Assembly (NCBI GenBank): GCA_964428355.1
Contig: CAYRYU010000023.1
Coordinates: forward strand, 1-64,000
Direction of reading: 5' to 3'
Origin: CAYRYU01 sp964428355
GTDB lineage: Bacteria > Muiribacteriota > Ozemobacteria > Ozemobacterales > Ozemobacteraceae
DNA length: 64,000 nt
Shown: piece by piece, positions 1-8,154 of the stretch
How positions within the stretch are numbered: position 1 is the first letter of the stretch
How the letters are laid out: the number at the start of each line of letters is the position of its first letter
The notes under the pieces: model-generated
The model's input: only the letters and a program-made list of their open reading frames with translations
Told to the model about the DNA's origin: nothing
Database searches by the model: none
Made by a program: the position numbers and the translations under genes

Positions 1-1
1 C

Positions 2-1270
2 CTGGAGCGGAACGGGTTCCCGAAACACTCGCCTGTGGGAGCCGCAGGGGAGGGGGAATCTCTGGCCTTCCGGGCAGTCGCCTGGGGTGGGATGGAACCC
101 GTTGAATGCCTTGTGGACGCCGATCCGGACCTGGTGAAGCCGAACGGGGCAGTCCTGGCGACCAAGAACGCCGCGGTTACCCCTTTCATTGCCAGGGTAA
201 GAAACGACCTGGGAATCCCCTTCTTCGTCGGGGTTCCGATTTTTTCGGGGGACCGCGTCACCGGCCTCCTGCTTTCCGGGCGGGCCAGGGAGATGAAACC
301 CTTCTTCCCCGCCCTTGACGAACAGGATGTCCATACCATGGCGGCTCTGGCGGGTTTTCTCGGTTCCGCCCTGACCAACGCCAGGCTCTTCGAAACCCAG
401 CGGAAGATGACGGAAGCTTTTCGCCGCTTCGTTCCGATGCAGTTCTTGCAGATCCTGGGCCGCGAGAGCATCCTGGATGTGGGCCTTGGTGACCAGGTCC
501 AGAAGACGATGACCATCCTGTTTTCCGATATCCGTTCTTTCACCTCCTTGAGCGAGAAAATGACCCCCAAGGAGAACTTCGACTTCATCAACCGTTACCT
601 GGAGTTCGTCGCCCCGGCAATCCAGGAAAATGGCGGATTCATCGACAAGTACATCGGCGATGCGATCATGGCTCTCTTCCCCGGCGATGCGGATAGTGCC
701 GTTCGCGCGGCAATCGGCCTTCACAAAGGGCTGGCGGCTTTCAACCGCGAGTGGAATTCGAAGGGGAACAGCCCGATCCATATCGGGGTCGGCCTCCACA
801 CGGGTTCTCTGATGCTCGGGACGATTGGCTTCCGGGAAAGGATGGAGAACACCGTGATAGCCGATGCCGTCAACCTCGCCTCCAGGATGGAAGGTTTGAC
901 CAAGCAGTACGGGGCGGGTATCCTGCTTACGGGGGAGACCCGGAATTCCATGGGTGGGCAGGGGAGCGTTCTTTTGCGTTTGGTCGACCGAGTCATGGTG
1001 AAGGGGAAACACGCTCCGGTCGAGATCTTCGAGATCTATGAATGCGACCCGCAGGAAGACCGGGCCGCGAAAAGCGATCTGGGCGGTCCTTTCCTGGCCG
1101 CTATGGCGAGCTACCGGTCGGGCGATTTCCAGAAGGCAGCTGAAGGTTTCGAGGCGATCCTTGCCCGAAATCCCCGGGATGGGGCCGCCGCACTTCTTGC
1201 CAGGCGGTCAAGGAAATTGCTGAACGACCCCCCTGCGGAATGGCAGGGGGTCGTCGGGATGGAAAAATGA
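2..1270 (+). CDS. GAF domain / class III adenylate-guanylate cyclase, 5' truncated
   Basis: The frame is open to the left window edge, so the start lies outside. The first ~115 residues resemble a GAF sensor domain. After a short linker comes a class III nucleotide cyclase catalytic domain with the metal-binding segment ILFSDIRSFT, the KYIGDAIMALF segment that supplies the second metal-ligand aspartate, and the GVGLHTG / DAVNLASRME core. Class III cyclases make cAMP or cGMP from ATP or GTP; substrate specificity cannot be told from the sequence alone. The last ~50 residues look TPR-like. The protein probably acts at the cytoplasmic end of a sensory chain. A cNMP-binding protein (45880-46530) occurs in the same window and could read such a signal, but nothing links the two directly. 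Confidence 0.88.
   Translation: MERNGFPKHSPVGAAGEGESLAFRAVAWGGMEPVECLVDADPDLVKPNGAVLATKNAAVTPFIARVRNDLGIPFFVGVPIFSGDRVTGLLLSGRAREMKPFFPALDEQDVHTMAALAGFLGSALTNARLFETQRKMTEAFRRFVPMQFLQILGRESILDVGLGDQVQKTMTILFSDIRSFTSLSEKMTPKENFDFINRYLEFVAPAIQENGGFIDKYIGDAIMALFPGDADSAVRAAIGLHKGLAAFNREWNSKGNSPIHIGVGLHTGSLMLGTIGFRERMENTVIADAVNLASRMEGLTKQYGAGILLTGETRNSMGGQGSVLLRLVDRVMVKGKHAPVEIFEIYECDPQEDRAAKSDLGGPFLAAMASYRSGDFQKAAEGFEAILARNPRDGAAALLARRSRKLLNDPPAEWQGVVGMEK
1224..1254. terminator. GC-rich hairpin at the convergent gene ends
   Basis: Inverted repeat of about 12 bp (ACGACCCCCCTGC paired with GCAGGGGGTCGT, one bulge, 5-6 nt loop) overlapping the last codons of the cyclase gene and lying just beyond the stop of the convergent minus-strand gene at 1277. 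No clear T-tract follows on either strand, so function as an intrinsic terminator is uncertain. Confidence 0.3.
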
Positions 1271-1276
1271 AGCCGG

Positions 1277-3010
1277 TTACTCGATTACCGGGTAGACGGG
1301 CTTGATGTCCACCGGCACCTGGGCGAGGCGGGCCAGCACTTCCCTCATTTCCGGGGTCGGTTTTCCGTATTTTTCCACAAGGGCGCAGGCCCCGGCGTAA
1401 TCCCCCAACGCTTCGATCTTCAGGAGCATCGCCGCAAGCTCCCGGAAGTCCTCCCGGATCTTGTCCGCATGGGCTGAAAATTTTCGGGTCTTGGAATCAT
1501 ATCCGATCGCGCCTTTTTCGGTGAGAAAATTGAACTGGATCAGGACCCCGGTCCCGTGGGCGTCATCCAGGCCGAACCTCGCGGATCTGAAAAGCCCCGC
1601 CAGGTAGGTGGGAAGCAGGTTCTTCTCCAGCTCTTTGGCGATTTCACCCTTGTCGATCAGATAGAGGGTGTTGAACATCGAAAGGGTGTCTGCCTTGGCT
1701 TCCTCGATTCCGGAATACTTCTCCTTGAGAGCCGTCCCCACGGGCTCGGTTTTCCCCCCGATCGTGACCGTCGAAGGCCCGAGGCTGTGGGCCAACTCGT
1801 GCTGGAGAACGTTCAGGAAGAATGCCTCTGCGGAAAGGTCATTCACGTCAGCCTCGTTGAGAACCTCCGAAGCCACGGGCCGGAGGATACCCTCGAACTT
1901 CGCGGTCATGAGATTCTTGAGAAGAACCTGCTTGTTCCCTCGCTCCTTCCGGACCCTCTCGTCGTTGGGAAGGTTGTACGCTATCGACTGTACGCCTTTC
2001 CTGGAATCCCCGCCGGTCGCCAGGACATCGACAACGCGGATCGGGGACTCGTACTTTTCCCGGACCCATTTCACCCCTTCGGGCATCGGGAGCTTTTCGT
2101 CGAGCTCCTTGAGGTACTTCTGGTACACCTGCAGCTTCTTCGATTCCTCGGGGTTGACGACCGTAACGTATCCCTCGAATGCGGCTTTGTAACCGAACAT
2201 CTTGTCCTCGTAAACCTCGTAGGGGCCGATCGTGACGTCTATCGGGCTTCCATTGACATCCATCCAATCCATGTCCGATTGGTAGTAGTCGTTGGAGGCG
2301 AATGCCTCCCCCCGGCTGGCAAGGAACTTCTTGAGACTGTCGTTCCCGCAGAGTTCTCCCGCCTCCTTCATCAGTTTCGCCGCGGGTTCCAGCCATTTCT
2401 TGTAGGCTTCCGAATAGGGCACGGAGACGAGCTTCCCATCCTTCCGATCGATCACGGTGAAGTTGCTCTTGAACTTCTTTTCATCTTCGGGATGGGCCTT
2501 GAGCCAGGTCTCGAGCTCCTCCTTCTTCATGTCGGGGGGGTAGAAGTTCGAACCGTCGGGCTTGGTATGGGAGCCGATGAAGGGCTTGTCCCCGTCCAGG
2601 CGGTCGAAGGGGCCCGCCATTATCTCGAAAAACTCGGCGAACTTCGGGTCCAGCTCCTTTGCGCTTCTGATGGCAGCCCGAAAGGCTTCGTTCAGGTGGA
2701 AGGTCTGGTTGAGGAAAATCTCGTCGATGAGGTTCGTCGCCTCGATGAGCTTCTTCACCGCTTCTTTTTCGTTCTCCTTGAGGAACGAAACATCGATCTT
2801 CATCTCCACCGGGGCAATCTTGGCAAGCCTCTCGGCGATATCCTTGCAGGGGTTGGAAAGCTCGATCGAACCGGCTGTTCCCTTTTCATCGGTCGCCGGG
2901 GTTCCTTTTGCCGGTCCGGCAACTGGCTCCGCCGCATGGAGAGAGTCGGATCCACAGTATGCAATGATTCCCGCAATCATAAGGGTAAACATCATTCCTT
3001 TTTTCCCCAT
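1277..3010 (-). CDS. Secreted M49 (dipeptidyl-peptidase III)-like zinc peptidase
   Basis: 577 residues. The start was chosen at 3010 because an AGGAGGAAG ribosome site sits just upstream and a signal peptide (hydrophobic MFTLMIAGIIAY) follows directly; the open frame extends further upstream without these marks. The zinc-site signature is HELAH (H404-E405, H408) followed about 30 residues later by EEAKAD, the spacing and second motif expected of the bacterial branch of peptidase family M49. Eukaryotic DPP III has a HExxGH variant; here it is the shorter HELAH form. Likely role: periplasmic or extracellular peptide cleavage. The family assignment is good, but substrate and exopeptidase mode are inferred. 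Confidence 0.8.
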   Translation of the reverse strand: MGKKGMMFTLMIAGIIAYCGSDSLHAAEPVAGPAKGTPATDEKGTAGSIELSNPCKDIAERLAKIAPVEMKIDVSFLKENEKEAVKKLIEATNLIDEIFLNQTFHLNEAFRAAIRSAKELDPKFAEFFEIMAGPFDRLDGDKPFIGSHTKPDGSNFYPPDMKKEELETWLKAHPEDEKKFKSNFTVIDRKDGKLVSVPYSEAYKKWLEPAAKLMKEAGELCGNDSLKKFLASRGEAFASNDYYQSDMDWMDVNGSPIDVTIGPYEVYEDKMFGYKAAFEGYVTVVNPEESKKLQVYQKYLKELDEKLPMPEGVKWVREKYESPIRVVDVLATGGDSRKGVQSIAYNLPNDERVRKERGNKQVLLKNLMTAKFEGILRPVASEVLNEADVNDLSAEAFFLNVLQHELAHSLGPSTVTIGGKTEPVGTALKEKYSGIEEAKADTLSMFNTLYLIDKGEIAKELEKNLLPTYLAGLFRSARFGLDDAHGTGVLIQFNFLTEKGAIGYDSKTRKFSAHADKIREDFRELAAMLLKIEALGDYAGACALVEKYGKPTPEMREVLARLAQVPVDIKPVYPVIE

Positions 3011-3353
3011 TTCGTTCTTCCTCCTGGGAGAATAGTCGGACGGCGGTTCCTGCCTTGGTTCCCGCGCGGCATCACGATACCACACGAAGGGGGTAATGAC
3101 AAAAATTCCCCCCCCCGCGCGATTTGGAGCTGATTCGGGGACTTCCGTCCGTGATTGCAACTGGGAGAGGTGCTTCATCCGTCGAAGCCTTTTCGAACCC
3201 GTTCTTGATTTGGGGCCCGGGTGGTCGTAAGATTTTCTTAAGGACCCTGACTCCGTCCCCGGATGAATTCGGGCCCAAGAAAGGAAACTTCTTCAACTAA
3301 AGCTCCCCTTTCCGGGCCATTGGGCTCCGCACGAGGTTGAAAGGAGAGGATCC
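3011..3353. other. Divergent intergenic region
   Basis: 343 bases between the minus-strand M49-like gene and the plus-strand TPR gene. It holds a candidate minus-strand promoter (3074-3102, listed separately) and the GGAGAGG ribosome site just before 3354. No further gene or repeat is seen. Confidence 0.6.
3074..3102 (-). promoter_or_regulatory. Candidate sigma-70-type promoter for the M49-like gene
   Basis: Read on the minus strand: TTGTCA (-35), 17-bp spacer, TATCGT (-10), about 64 bases before the ATG at 3010. Matches are 5/6 and 4/6 to the consensus; by eye only. Confidence 0.45.
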
Positions 3354-5054
3354 ATGATCCACCGGCCTCCGCCATATTGTCCGAGACATTTTTCCCCGAG
3401 ACCCGCGGGGGCTTTTTTCGTGCTCGTTCTCCTCGGTTTTTTTCCCGTGAAGAGCCTCCCGCTGTTTGGCGGGGAAACCGGAGAATTCGAGAAGTGCTTT
3501 TTCCGGCAAATGGCGTTCGCCTTCTTTTATCCACGTTCCTGGAAGCCTGAGCTCAACCCCCTCGCCTCATTTTCAACCGTGATCCAGGCGCAAAAGGTGA
3601 AGCAGAACTCGTTCCAGTTTGTCCTGCCCCCGGTCCACCCCGATGATCTTCCAAAGCCATGGAAGTGGCCAAGGGTGGTTGTTTCCATCTGGGAGGGGGT
3701 TCCACCTGGTGACGAATCGTCGCATGGCAGCGAGCTTCGAGAGAATGGAGTTACCGATTTTCTGGAGGGATGGGGGTACATCGAGAACCACTCGCTGGTC
3801 CTGCTCATCCTTCAGGGGAACCGGGTGGCAAGGTTCGTGTTCCCTACCGGGTTCAAGAAATATCGTTCAGATATTTTCCAGGTTGCACGGTCCTTCGTTT
3901 TTCTCGACCAATCGGAACTGGATTCTATGGAAAAATGCTCCAGCCCTCCCCCACCCTGTCAGCTGTTCCTTCAGGAAGCCAGGGGGATTCCAAGAGTGAT
4001 GGATGGAATCCAATTGTCCGAGGAGATCCTTATGGAGCGGTTCTGCGCGAGGATCGAAAAGGACCCGCGCGATTTCGAGGCTTTCAGGGATCTCGGAATA
4101 TTCTACCGACAACATGGTGCGCCCAAGGAAGGGGCGAGGAGTCTTCTCCTGGCAAGAAAGATACGGCCAGACGATTTCAAGACGAACTACTATCTCGGGT
4201 TGTGCGAACGCGACAAGAGAAGACCTGCGGTTGCGCTCGAGTATCTGTTGGGGGCGGCGAACCTGAATGGGGAAGATCGTCAGGTTCACCAGGAGATCGG
4301 TGAGATTCTGCTGCAAAACAAGAGATTCAAGGAGGCGATTCCCCATTTCCATACCGCGGAGAACTGGGAGAAGCTCGGCTTGTGCCACATCGGCATGGGA
4401 GACAAATCCGGAGCCCTCGACCAGTTCCTTATTCTCAGAAAGAAGAAATCGAGAGATGCAATGAGCCTCCTGGTGGAAATAGAGAAAGCATTCGGGACGG
4501 TGTTTCCCTCCGATCCACCTTTTCGACCTTCCCCCGCGGAATTGGAACGGGAGGGCCCGCTCGTAACCATTGCCCTGCTCGAAAAGATTGACCGGGAGGG
4601 TTTCCAGGGGAAAACACGGGGAAGAAAACAGATCCAGGTAAGGAGCGGGTTTCTCACCCTGGGAAACGATACGTCTCGCAGGCTCGCGAAGGAGTGGTGG
4701 GAAGGGGTGGATCCCGATGCCCGTTGTCTCCTTGAAACCTTCGTTGTTGAAACGGCCGTTCCGGGCATTTTCCCCTGGATCGGGATCCAAAATCCCATCG
4801 TCACATCGCGGTTCGACCAGGCGGAGTATGACCGTTTCTGCGGAACTCGAGACCGCGATTCCGCCTGGCGGGAATTTTTCAAACTGTTTCCCTCATCTGT
4901 GGGAATAGTGGGCTTCTCCCGCATCTCATTCAACAAAACACTTGACCGTTGTCTGGTTTACCAGGAGTATGACTTCCCTGGGAGCCCCCGTTCATGGCGC
5001 GTGATCTTCCTCAGGAAAGGGGAACGCGGATGGGAAACGGAGGACTTGTACTGA
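3354..5054 (+). CDS. Secreted or membrane-anchored TPR protein
   Basis: 566 residues preceded by an AGGAGAGG ribosome site. A hydrophobic segment (AFFVLVLLGFFPV) near residue 20 is a signal peptide or anchor. Residues ~40-190 form an uncharacterised domain; residues ~225-370 are a row of tetratricopeptide-like helices (for example RDLGIFYRQHG, NYYLGLCERDK, HQEIGEILLQN). The C-terminal ~170 residues are unrecognised. The downstream nitroreductase gene overlaps its end by 25 bases, so the two are probably co-translated. TPR repeats indicate a protein-binding scaffold; no enzymatic motif is visible. Confidence 0.75.
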   Translation: MIHRPPPYCPRHFSPRPAGAFFVLVLLGFFPVKSLPLFGGETGEFEKCFFRQMAFAFFYPRSWKPELNPLASFSTVIQAQKVKQNSFQFVLPPVHPDDLPKPWKWPRVVVSIWEGVPPGDESSHGSELRENGVTDFLEGWGYIENHSLVLLILQGNRVARFVFPTGFKKYRSDIFQVARSFVFLDQSELDSMEKCSSPPPPCQLFLQEARGIPRVMDGIQLSEEILMERFCARIEKDPRDFEAFRDLGIFYRQHGAPKEGARSLLLARKIRPDDFKTNYYLGLCERDKRRPAVALEYLLGAANLNGEDRQVHQEIGEILLQNKRFKEAIPHFHTAENWEKLGLCHIGMGDKSGALDQFLILRKKKSRDAMSLLVEIEKAFGTVFPSDPPFRPSPAELEREGPLVTIALLEKIDREGFQGKTRGRKQIQVRSGFLTLGNDTSRRLAKEWWEGVDPDARCLLETFVVETAVPGIFPWIGIQNPIVTSRFDQAEYDRFCGTRDRDSAWREFFKLFPSSVGIVGFSRISFNKTLDRCLVYQEYDFPGSPRSWRVIFLRKGERGWETEDLY

Positions 5055-5848
5055 GATCGAATTCTTGGCCTTACTTTTCCGGGCTGCTGAACGGAATATG
5101 TCGATTGCTATTCAGAGCGCTTGCACTCCAGGTCTTTTTGGGACTGGTACCCCTTCCATCGACCCAATTCGGTTGCCTGTGGGCGGGGGAGGAGGTTTCG
5201 GGCGCGGGAATCGATGGCTTGATCGCCCTTCCCGCCCCCGATACCATCGGCAAAATCCCCCTGGAAACGAGCCTTGCCAAGCGAAAAACCCGGCGTGAAT
5301 TCTCGGGAAAAAGCCTGGCACTCGGCCAGATCGGCCAGATGTTGTGGGCGGGCCAGGGAATCACCCACGACCAGGTTTTCCGGACAGCCCCGTCCGCCGG
5401 GGGCTTGTACCCCATTGAAATTCGTGTGATTGTGGGCAATGTGGATGATCTTCCTTCGGGCGTCTACCGTTACCGTCCCGTGACCCACGACCTCGAGAGG
5501 ACTTCCGGGACCGACCTTCGGACCGATCTGGGGAAGATGACCTTCGAACAGGATTTCGTGGCGCGTGGGGCGGCCCTTTTCGTGGTTTCGGGAGTTGTAA
5601 GCCGAACCGGGGGAAAATACGGGTCGAGAGGTTCCCGTTACGTTTTCCTCGAAGCCGGTCATGTTGCCCAGAACATGCTGTTGCAGGCCGCTGCGCTCGA
5701 CCTTGCGGTCGGTCTCGTTGGAGCGTTCGGCGATGAGAAGGTCCGCAAAGCCCTGAAAATGGTTGATGAGGAGATCCCCCTGTATTTCATCCCCGTCGGC
5801 CACCGCTTGCCCGAAAAGGTTGGAAATGGCTCGAGGCCGGAAGAGTGA
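5030..5848 (+). CDS. SagB/ThcOx-type nitroreductase-fold flavoprotein
   Basis: 272 residues from the ATG at 5030, which overlaps the upstream stop by 25 bases; an in-frame upstream start at 4994 is also possible. A hydrophobic stretch near the N-terminus looks like a signal or anchor sequence. The nitroreductase domain starts near ETSLAKRKTRREF and continues with the SagB-type landmarks QIGQMLWAGQGIT, TAPSAGGLYPIEI and the late EAGHVAQNMLLQAAALDLAVG segment. These proteins are FMN-dependent oxidoreductases; family members oxidise azolines in RiPP clusters, but many stand-alone copies exist. No cyclodehydratase or precursor peptide is nearby, so a RiPP role is not supported here. Confidence 0.8.
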   Translation: MGNGGLVLRSNSWPYFSGLLNGICRLLFRALALQVFLGLVPLPSTQFGCLWAGEEVSGAGIDGLIALPAPDTIGKIPLETSLAKRKTRREFSGKSLALGQIGQMLWAGQGITHDQVFRTAPSAGGLYPIEIRVIVGNVDDLPSGVYRYRPVTHDLERTSGTDLRTDLGKMTFEQDFVARGAALFVVSGVVSRTGGKYGSRGSRYVFLEAGHVAQNMLLQAAALDLAVGLVGAFGDEKVRKALKMVDEEIPLYFIPVGHRLPEKVGNGSRPEE

Positions 5849-5942
5849 ATCCCCGGATTGAGCCGGGAAGGGAACCCCGGTCCTGTGAGGGGCGAAACCG
5901 GATGAGACCTGTGACCAGGCCGGGTGGCAAAAGGATGTGGGC

Positions 5943-7253
5943 ATGACGGGAACGGTGATGGCCGGGTTGGTGGTCCTGATCGAGCTGGTGGTTCTGGCCT
6001 ACCTCCTTTTCCGGTTGAGACTAAAAAAATCCGGGGTGGTCGGAACCACCACCCAGGCAACTCCCGTCCACCCAAAGGGAGCAGTGCTGCCAGCTTTCAC
6101 TTTGCCGAAGATCGAAACGGGTTTTCCGGCCCATCGTACGGAAATCCGTATCTCGGCAGTTCTCGAATACCTTCAGGCCTCTCCCGCCGCCCAGGGCGTT
6201 TTTACGTGGTTCAGCGAAACCGCGACCAAGGTTTTTCGCGGGGATCATGCCTCGGAGATGGACACCGAAATGCTCGGGAAATTGGGAAAACTGGTTGAGG
6301 AAGAACCCCGGAGAGTTTTCCCCGAGCGCATCTGGGAATTCTTCTCTCCTGCAGACGGGGCGATCATCTCTCAGGAGCTGGGGTTCCTCACCGACGAGAT
6401 CAATGCCCGTCTTGCGGCGATAACGTGGAGTCCTGAGAAACCGGTTCCCGAGAAGTTCTGGAAAGCCGTGGTGTTCAGCCAGGCCCTTTCCAGGATCCAA
6501 CGCCGGGCAGGGAGGCGGGATTCGGGTTTCTCCAATGCCCACGTTTCCGTGGACTCCCTTCGCCTGTCGCTCGGAATGGGTGAGCGCGACCTCGAGCGCC
6601 TCGAGATGTCGGCTTCGGGAGCCCGGGAGACCATTCCCGAGGTCGTCGGGCTCGGGGAAACCCAGAAACCGGCGATGGAAGCTTTTCTGGAGCATCTTCG
6701 AAAGGTCGTTTCCCAACCTCCTCCGCCCTATTCCCCGTCATCCGATCCGGAAAAAGAGTTCCGGACCGCGTTCGAACAGCTGCGTGCCAAGACCCTGCGG
6801 GATGCGTATTCCCCCGAAGCCAAAGAGCTCATTCGACGGTGCCGGGTTTCCTCGATTGGATTGCTGGGGGCCCAGAAGAGCGAGGAATCACGCGAAGCGC
6901 TCGAATCATTGCTGCGGGAGGAAATGAAACCCCTGATCAAGACCCTGGAGTGGGGTTTTTCCTTCGCAAGCGAGAGCCGTCTGGATTGTTATTCACGTAT
7001 GGCGGTGAGACCCCCTCATCCGGCGAAGCAGGCGCTGGAGTATCTGGCGGCTCGCCTTCCCCTACTCGAGAAATTCGAAAGCCATGGTGCACTGAATCCG
7101 GAAACGCTTAGGACGTTGATGCGGTTGGTGGAAAGCCACCTTGCCTTCCTTGAAGAGAAGGAAAACCTGGAATCTCTCAGTGCTGAAGACCGGAAGCTTG
7201 CGCCCCAGGTCGTGAAATCCGTCCGTGAAAGGCTGAAACAACTCTACTCCTAG
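5943..7253 (+). CDS. Membrane-anchored protein of unknown function
   Basis: 436 residues. The ATG at 5943 was chosen because AAAAGGA lies about 7 bases upstream; a GTG at 5937 is the alternative. One N-terminal transmembrane segment (VMAGLVVLIELVVLAYLLFRL) is followed by a basic stop-transfer stretch, placing the remaining ~400 residues in the cytoplasm. That part is mostly charged and helical, with no recognisable catalytic motif. It follows the SagB-like gene at 94 bases on the same strand and may belong to that transcription unit. Function unknown. Confidence 0.65.
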   Translation: MTGTVMAGLVVLIELVVLAYLLFRLRLKKSGVVGTTTQATPVHPKGAVLPAFTLPKIETGFPAHRTEIRISAVLEYLQASPAAQGVFTWFSETATKVFRGDHASEMDTEMLGKLGKLVEEEPRRVFPERIWEFFSPADGAIISQELGFLTDEINARLAAITWSPEKPVPEKFWKAVVFSQALSRIQRRAGRRDSGFSNAHVSVDSLRLSLGMGERDLERLEMSASGARETIPEVVGLGETQKPAMEAFLEHLRKVVSQPPPPYSPSSDPEKEFRTAFEQLRAKTLRDAYSPEAKELIRRCRVSSIGLLGAQKSEESREALESLLREEMKPLIKTLEWGFSFASESRLDCYSRMAVRPPHPAKQALEYLAARLPLLEKFESHGALNPETLRTLMRLVESHLAFLEEKENLESLSAEDRKLAPQVVKSVRERLKQLYS

Positions 7254-7364
7254 AAAAGCCTGCCCATTTGCCCGGTTCCCTTCAGTGGATGAAGGTGTCG
7301 ACCTCACTGAGAACGGAGGATTTCTCGCAGTCCCCCACGATCACTTCGCCCCTCATCTCGGGGT

Positions 7365-7994
7365 TCATTGCTTCCTCTTGTCCTGGGCGCGGTTTTTCTC
7401 GACTAGTTCCTTTCGAGGGGGCCAGGGGGAAAAGCCCATCAGGGGACCTGGATAAACAGTTCGGATTGCGGTGATGAGGCCGGGAGGGTCGGGCCACTGG
7501 GAGTCGGGGATGAAGCGGTTCTTCGCAAAGGCTTCGCGGACCGACTCCGGGGAGTCAGCCCTTTCGAGGGACTTCTGGAGATTCTCTTCGGAGAAAAGTG
7601 GAGCCTCCCAGAGCTGGGGTTCCCCTTCCACCCGTGACCACTTGTAGTCCATCCATTGGAGATCCCGGACCAGCCTCCCATCCTTCCAGGCCCCGAAGAT
7701 TCCCATCTCCAGCCCTTCGTCGATCGCATAAAAGGCGATCACATCGCCAACCGACTTCGAAAGGACTGCCAGCTCGAAAGCCAATGAAAGATCCGGACCT
7801 TCCGCCCAGATCGGAAGGTTGTCGCTTCGTCCCCAACGATCGACGACGGCGAATGAATGTATAGCCGGGTCGAAAGCGAGGACCCCGAGCGGGCTGGAGT
7901 GCTTGCTGACCGCTCTCGCTTCCTTGATGGCGGTTTCGAGCTCCGGAACCCCTCCCCCAGGAACCCGCGCGTACACGGCACCGTATGAGTTCAT
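7365..7994 (-). CDS. Hypothetical cytoplasmic protein
   Basis: 209 residues. The start at 7994 is set by a strong AGGAGG five bases upstream; the in-frame TTG one codon earlier is ignored. No signal peptide or membrane segment. The N-terminal ~170 residues look like a compact alpha/beta domain, and the C-terminus (KELVEKNRAQDKRKQ) is highly charged. I do not recognise the family. It is convergent with the preceding gene, with 111 bases between the stops and no clear terminator. Confidence 0.6.
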   Translation of the reverse strand: MNSYGAVYARVPGGGVPELETAIKEARAVSKHSSPLGVLAFDPAIHSFAVVDRWGRSDNLPIWAEGPDLSLAFELAVLSKSVGDVIAFYAIDEGLEMGIFGAWKDGRLVRDLQWMDYKWSRVEGEPQLWEAPLFSEENLQKSLERADSPESVREAFAKNRFIPDSQWPDPPGLITAIRTVYPGPLMGFSPWPPRKELVEKNRAQDKRKQ

Positions 7995-8154
7995 CAAATC
8001 CTCCTAAAAACTCAGGCTTTCGAATCACTATACCATCCCTTTTCCGTCAGAAAAACACCTGCTCGATTTCCGGCTGCTTCTCCAAAGATGGACCGGGAGT
8101 GTATGATATCCGTGTTCTTTTTCCTCCGGGGAAAAGAGAAGGGGTTTCGTCCTT

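Noticed and set aside
1556..3133. A 525-residue open frame on the plus strand
   Set aside because: It is antisense to the M49-like gene, has no ribosome site or motif, and arises from GC-rich codon bias.
5030..5848. SagB-type protein as an azoline RiPP dehydrogenase
   Set aside because: No cyclodehydratase, YcaO or precursor peptide nearby; SagB-like proteins are often stand-alone.
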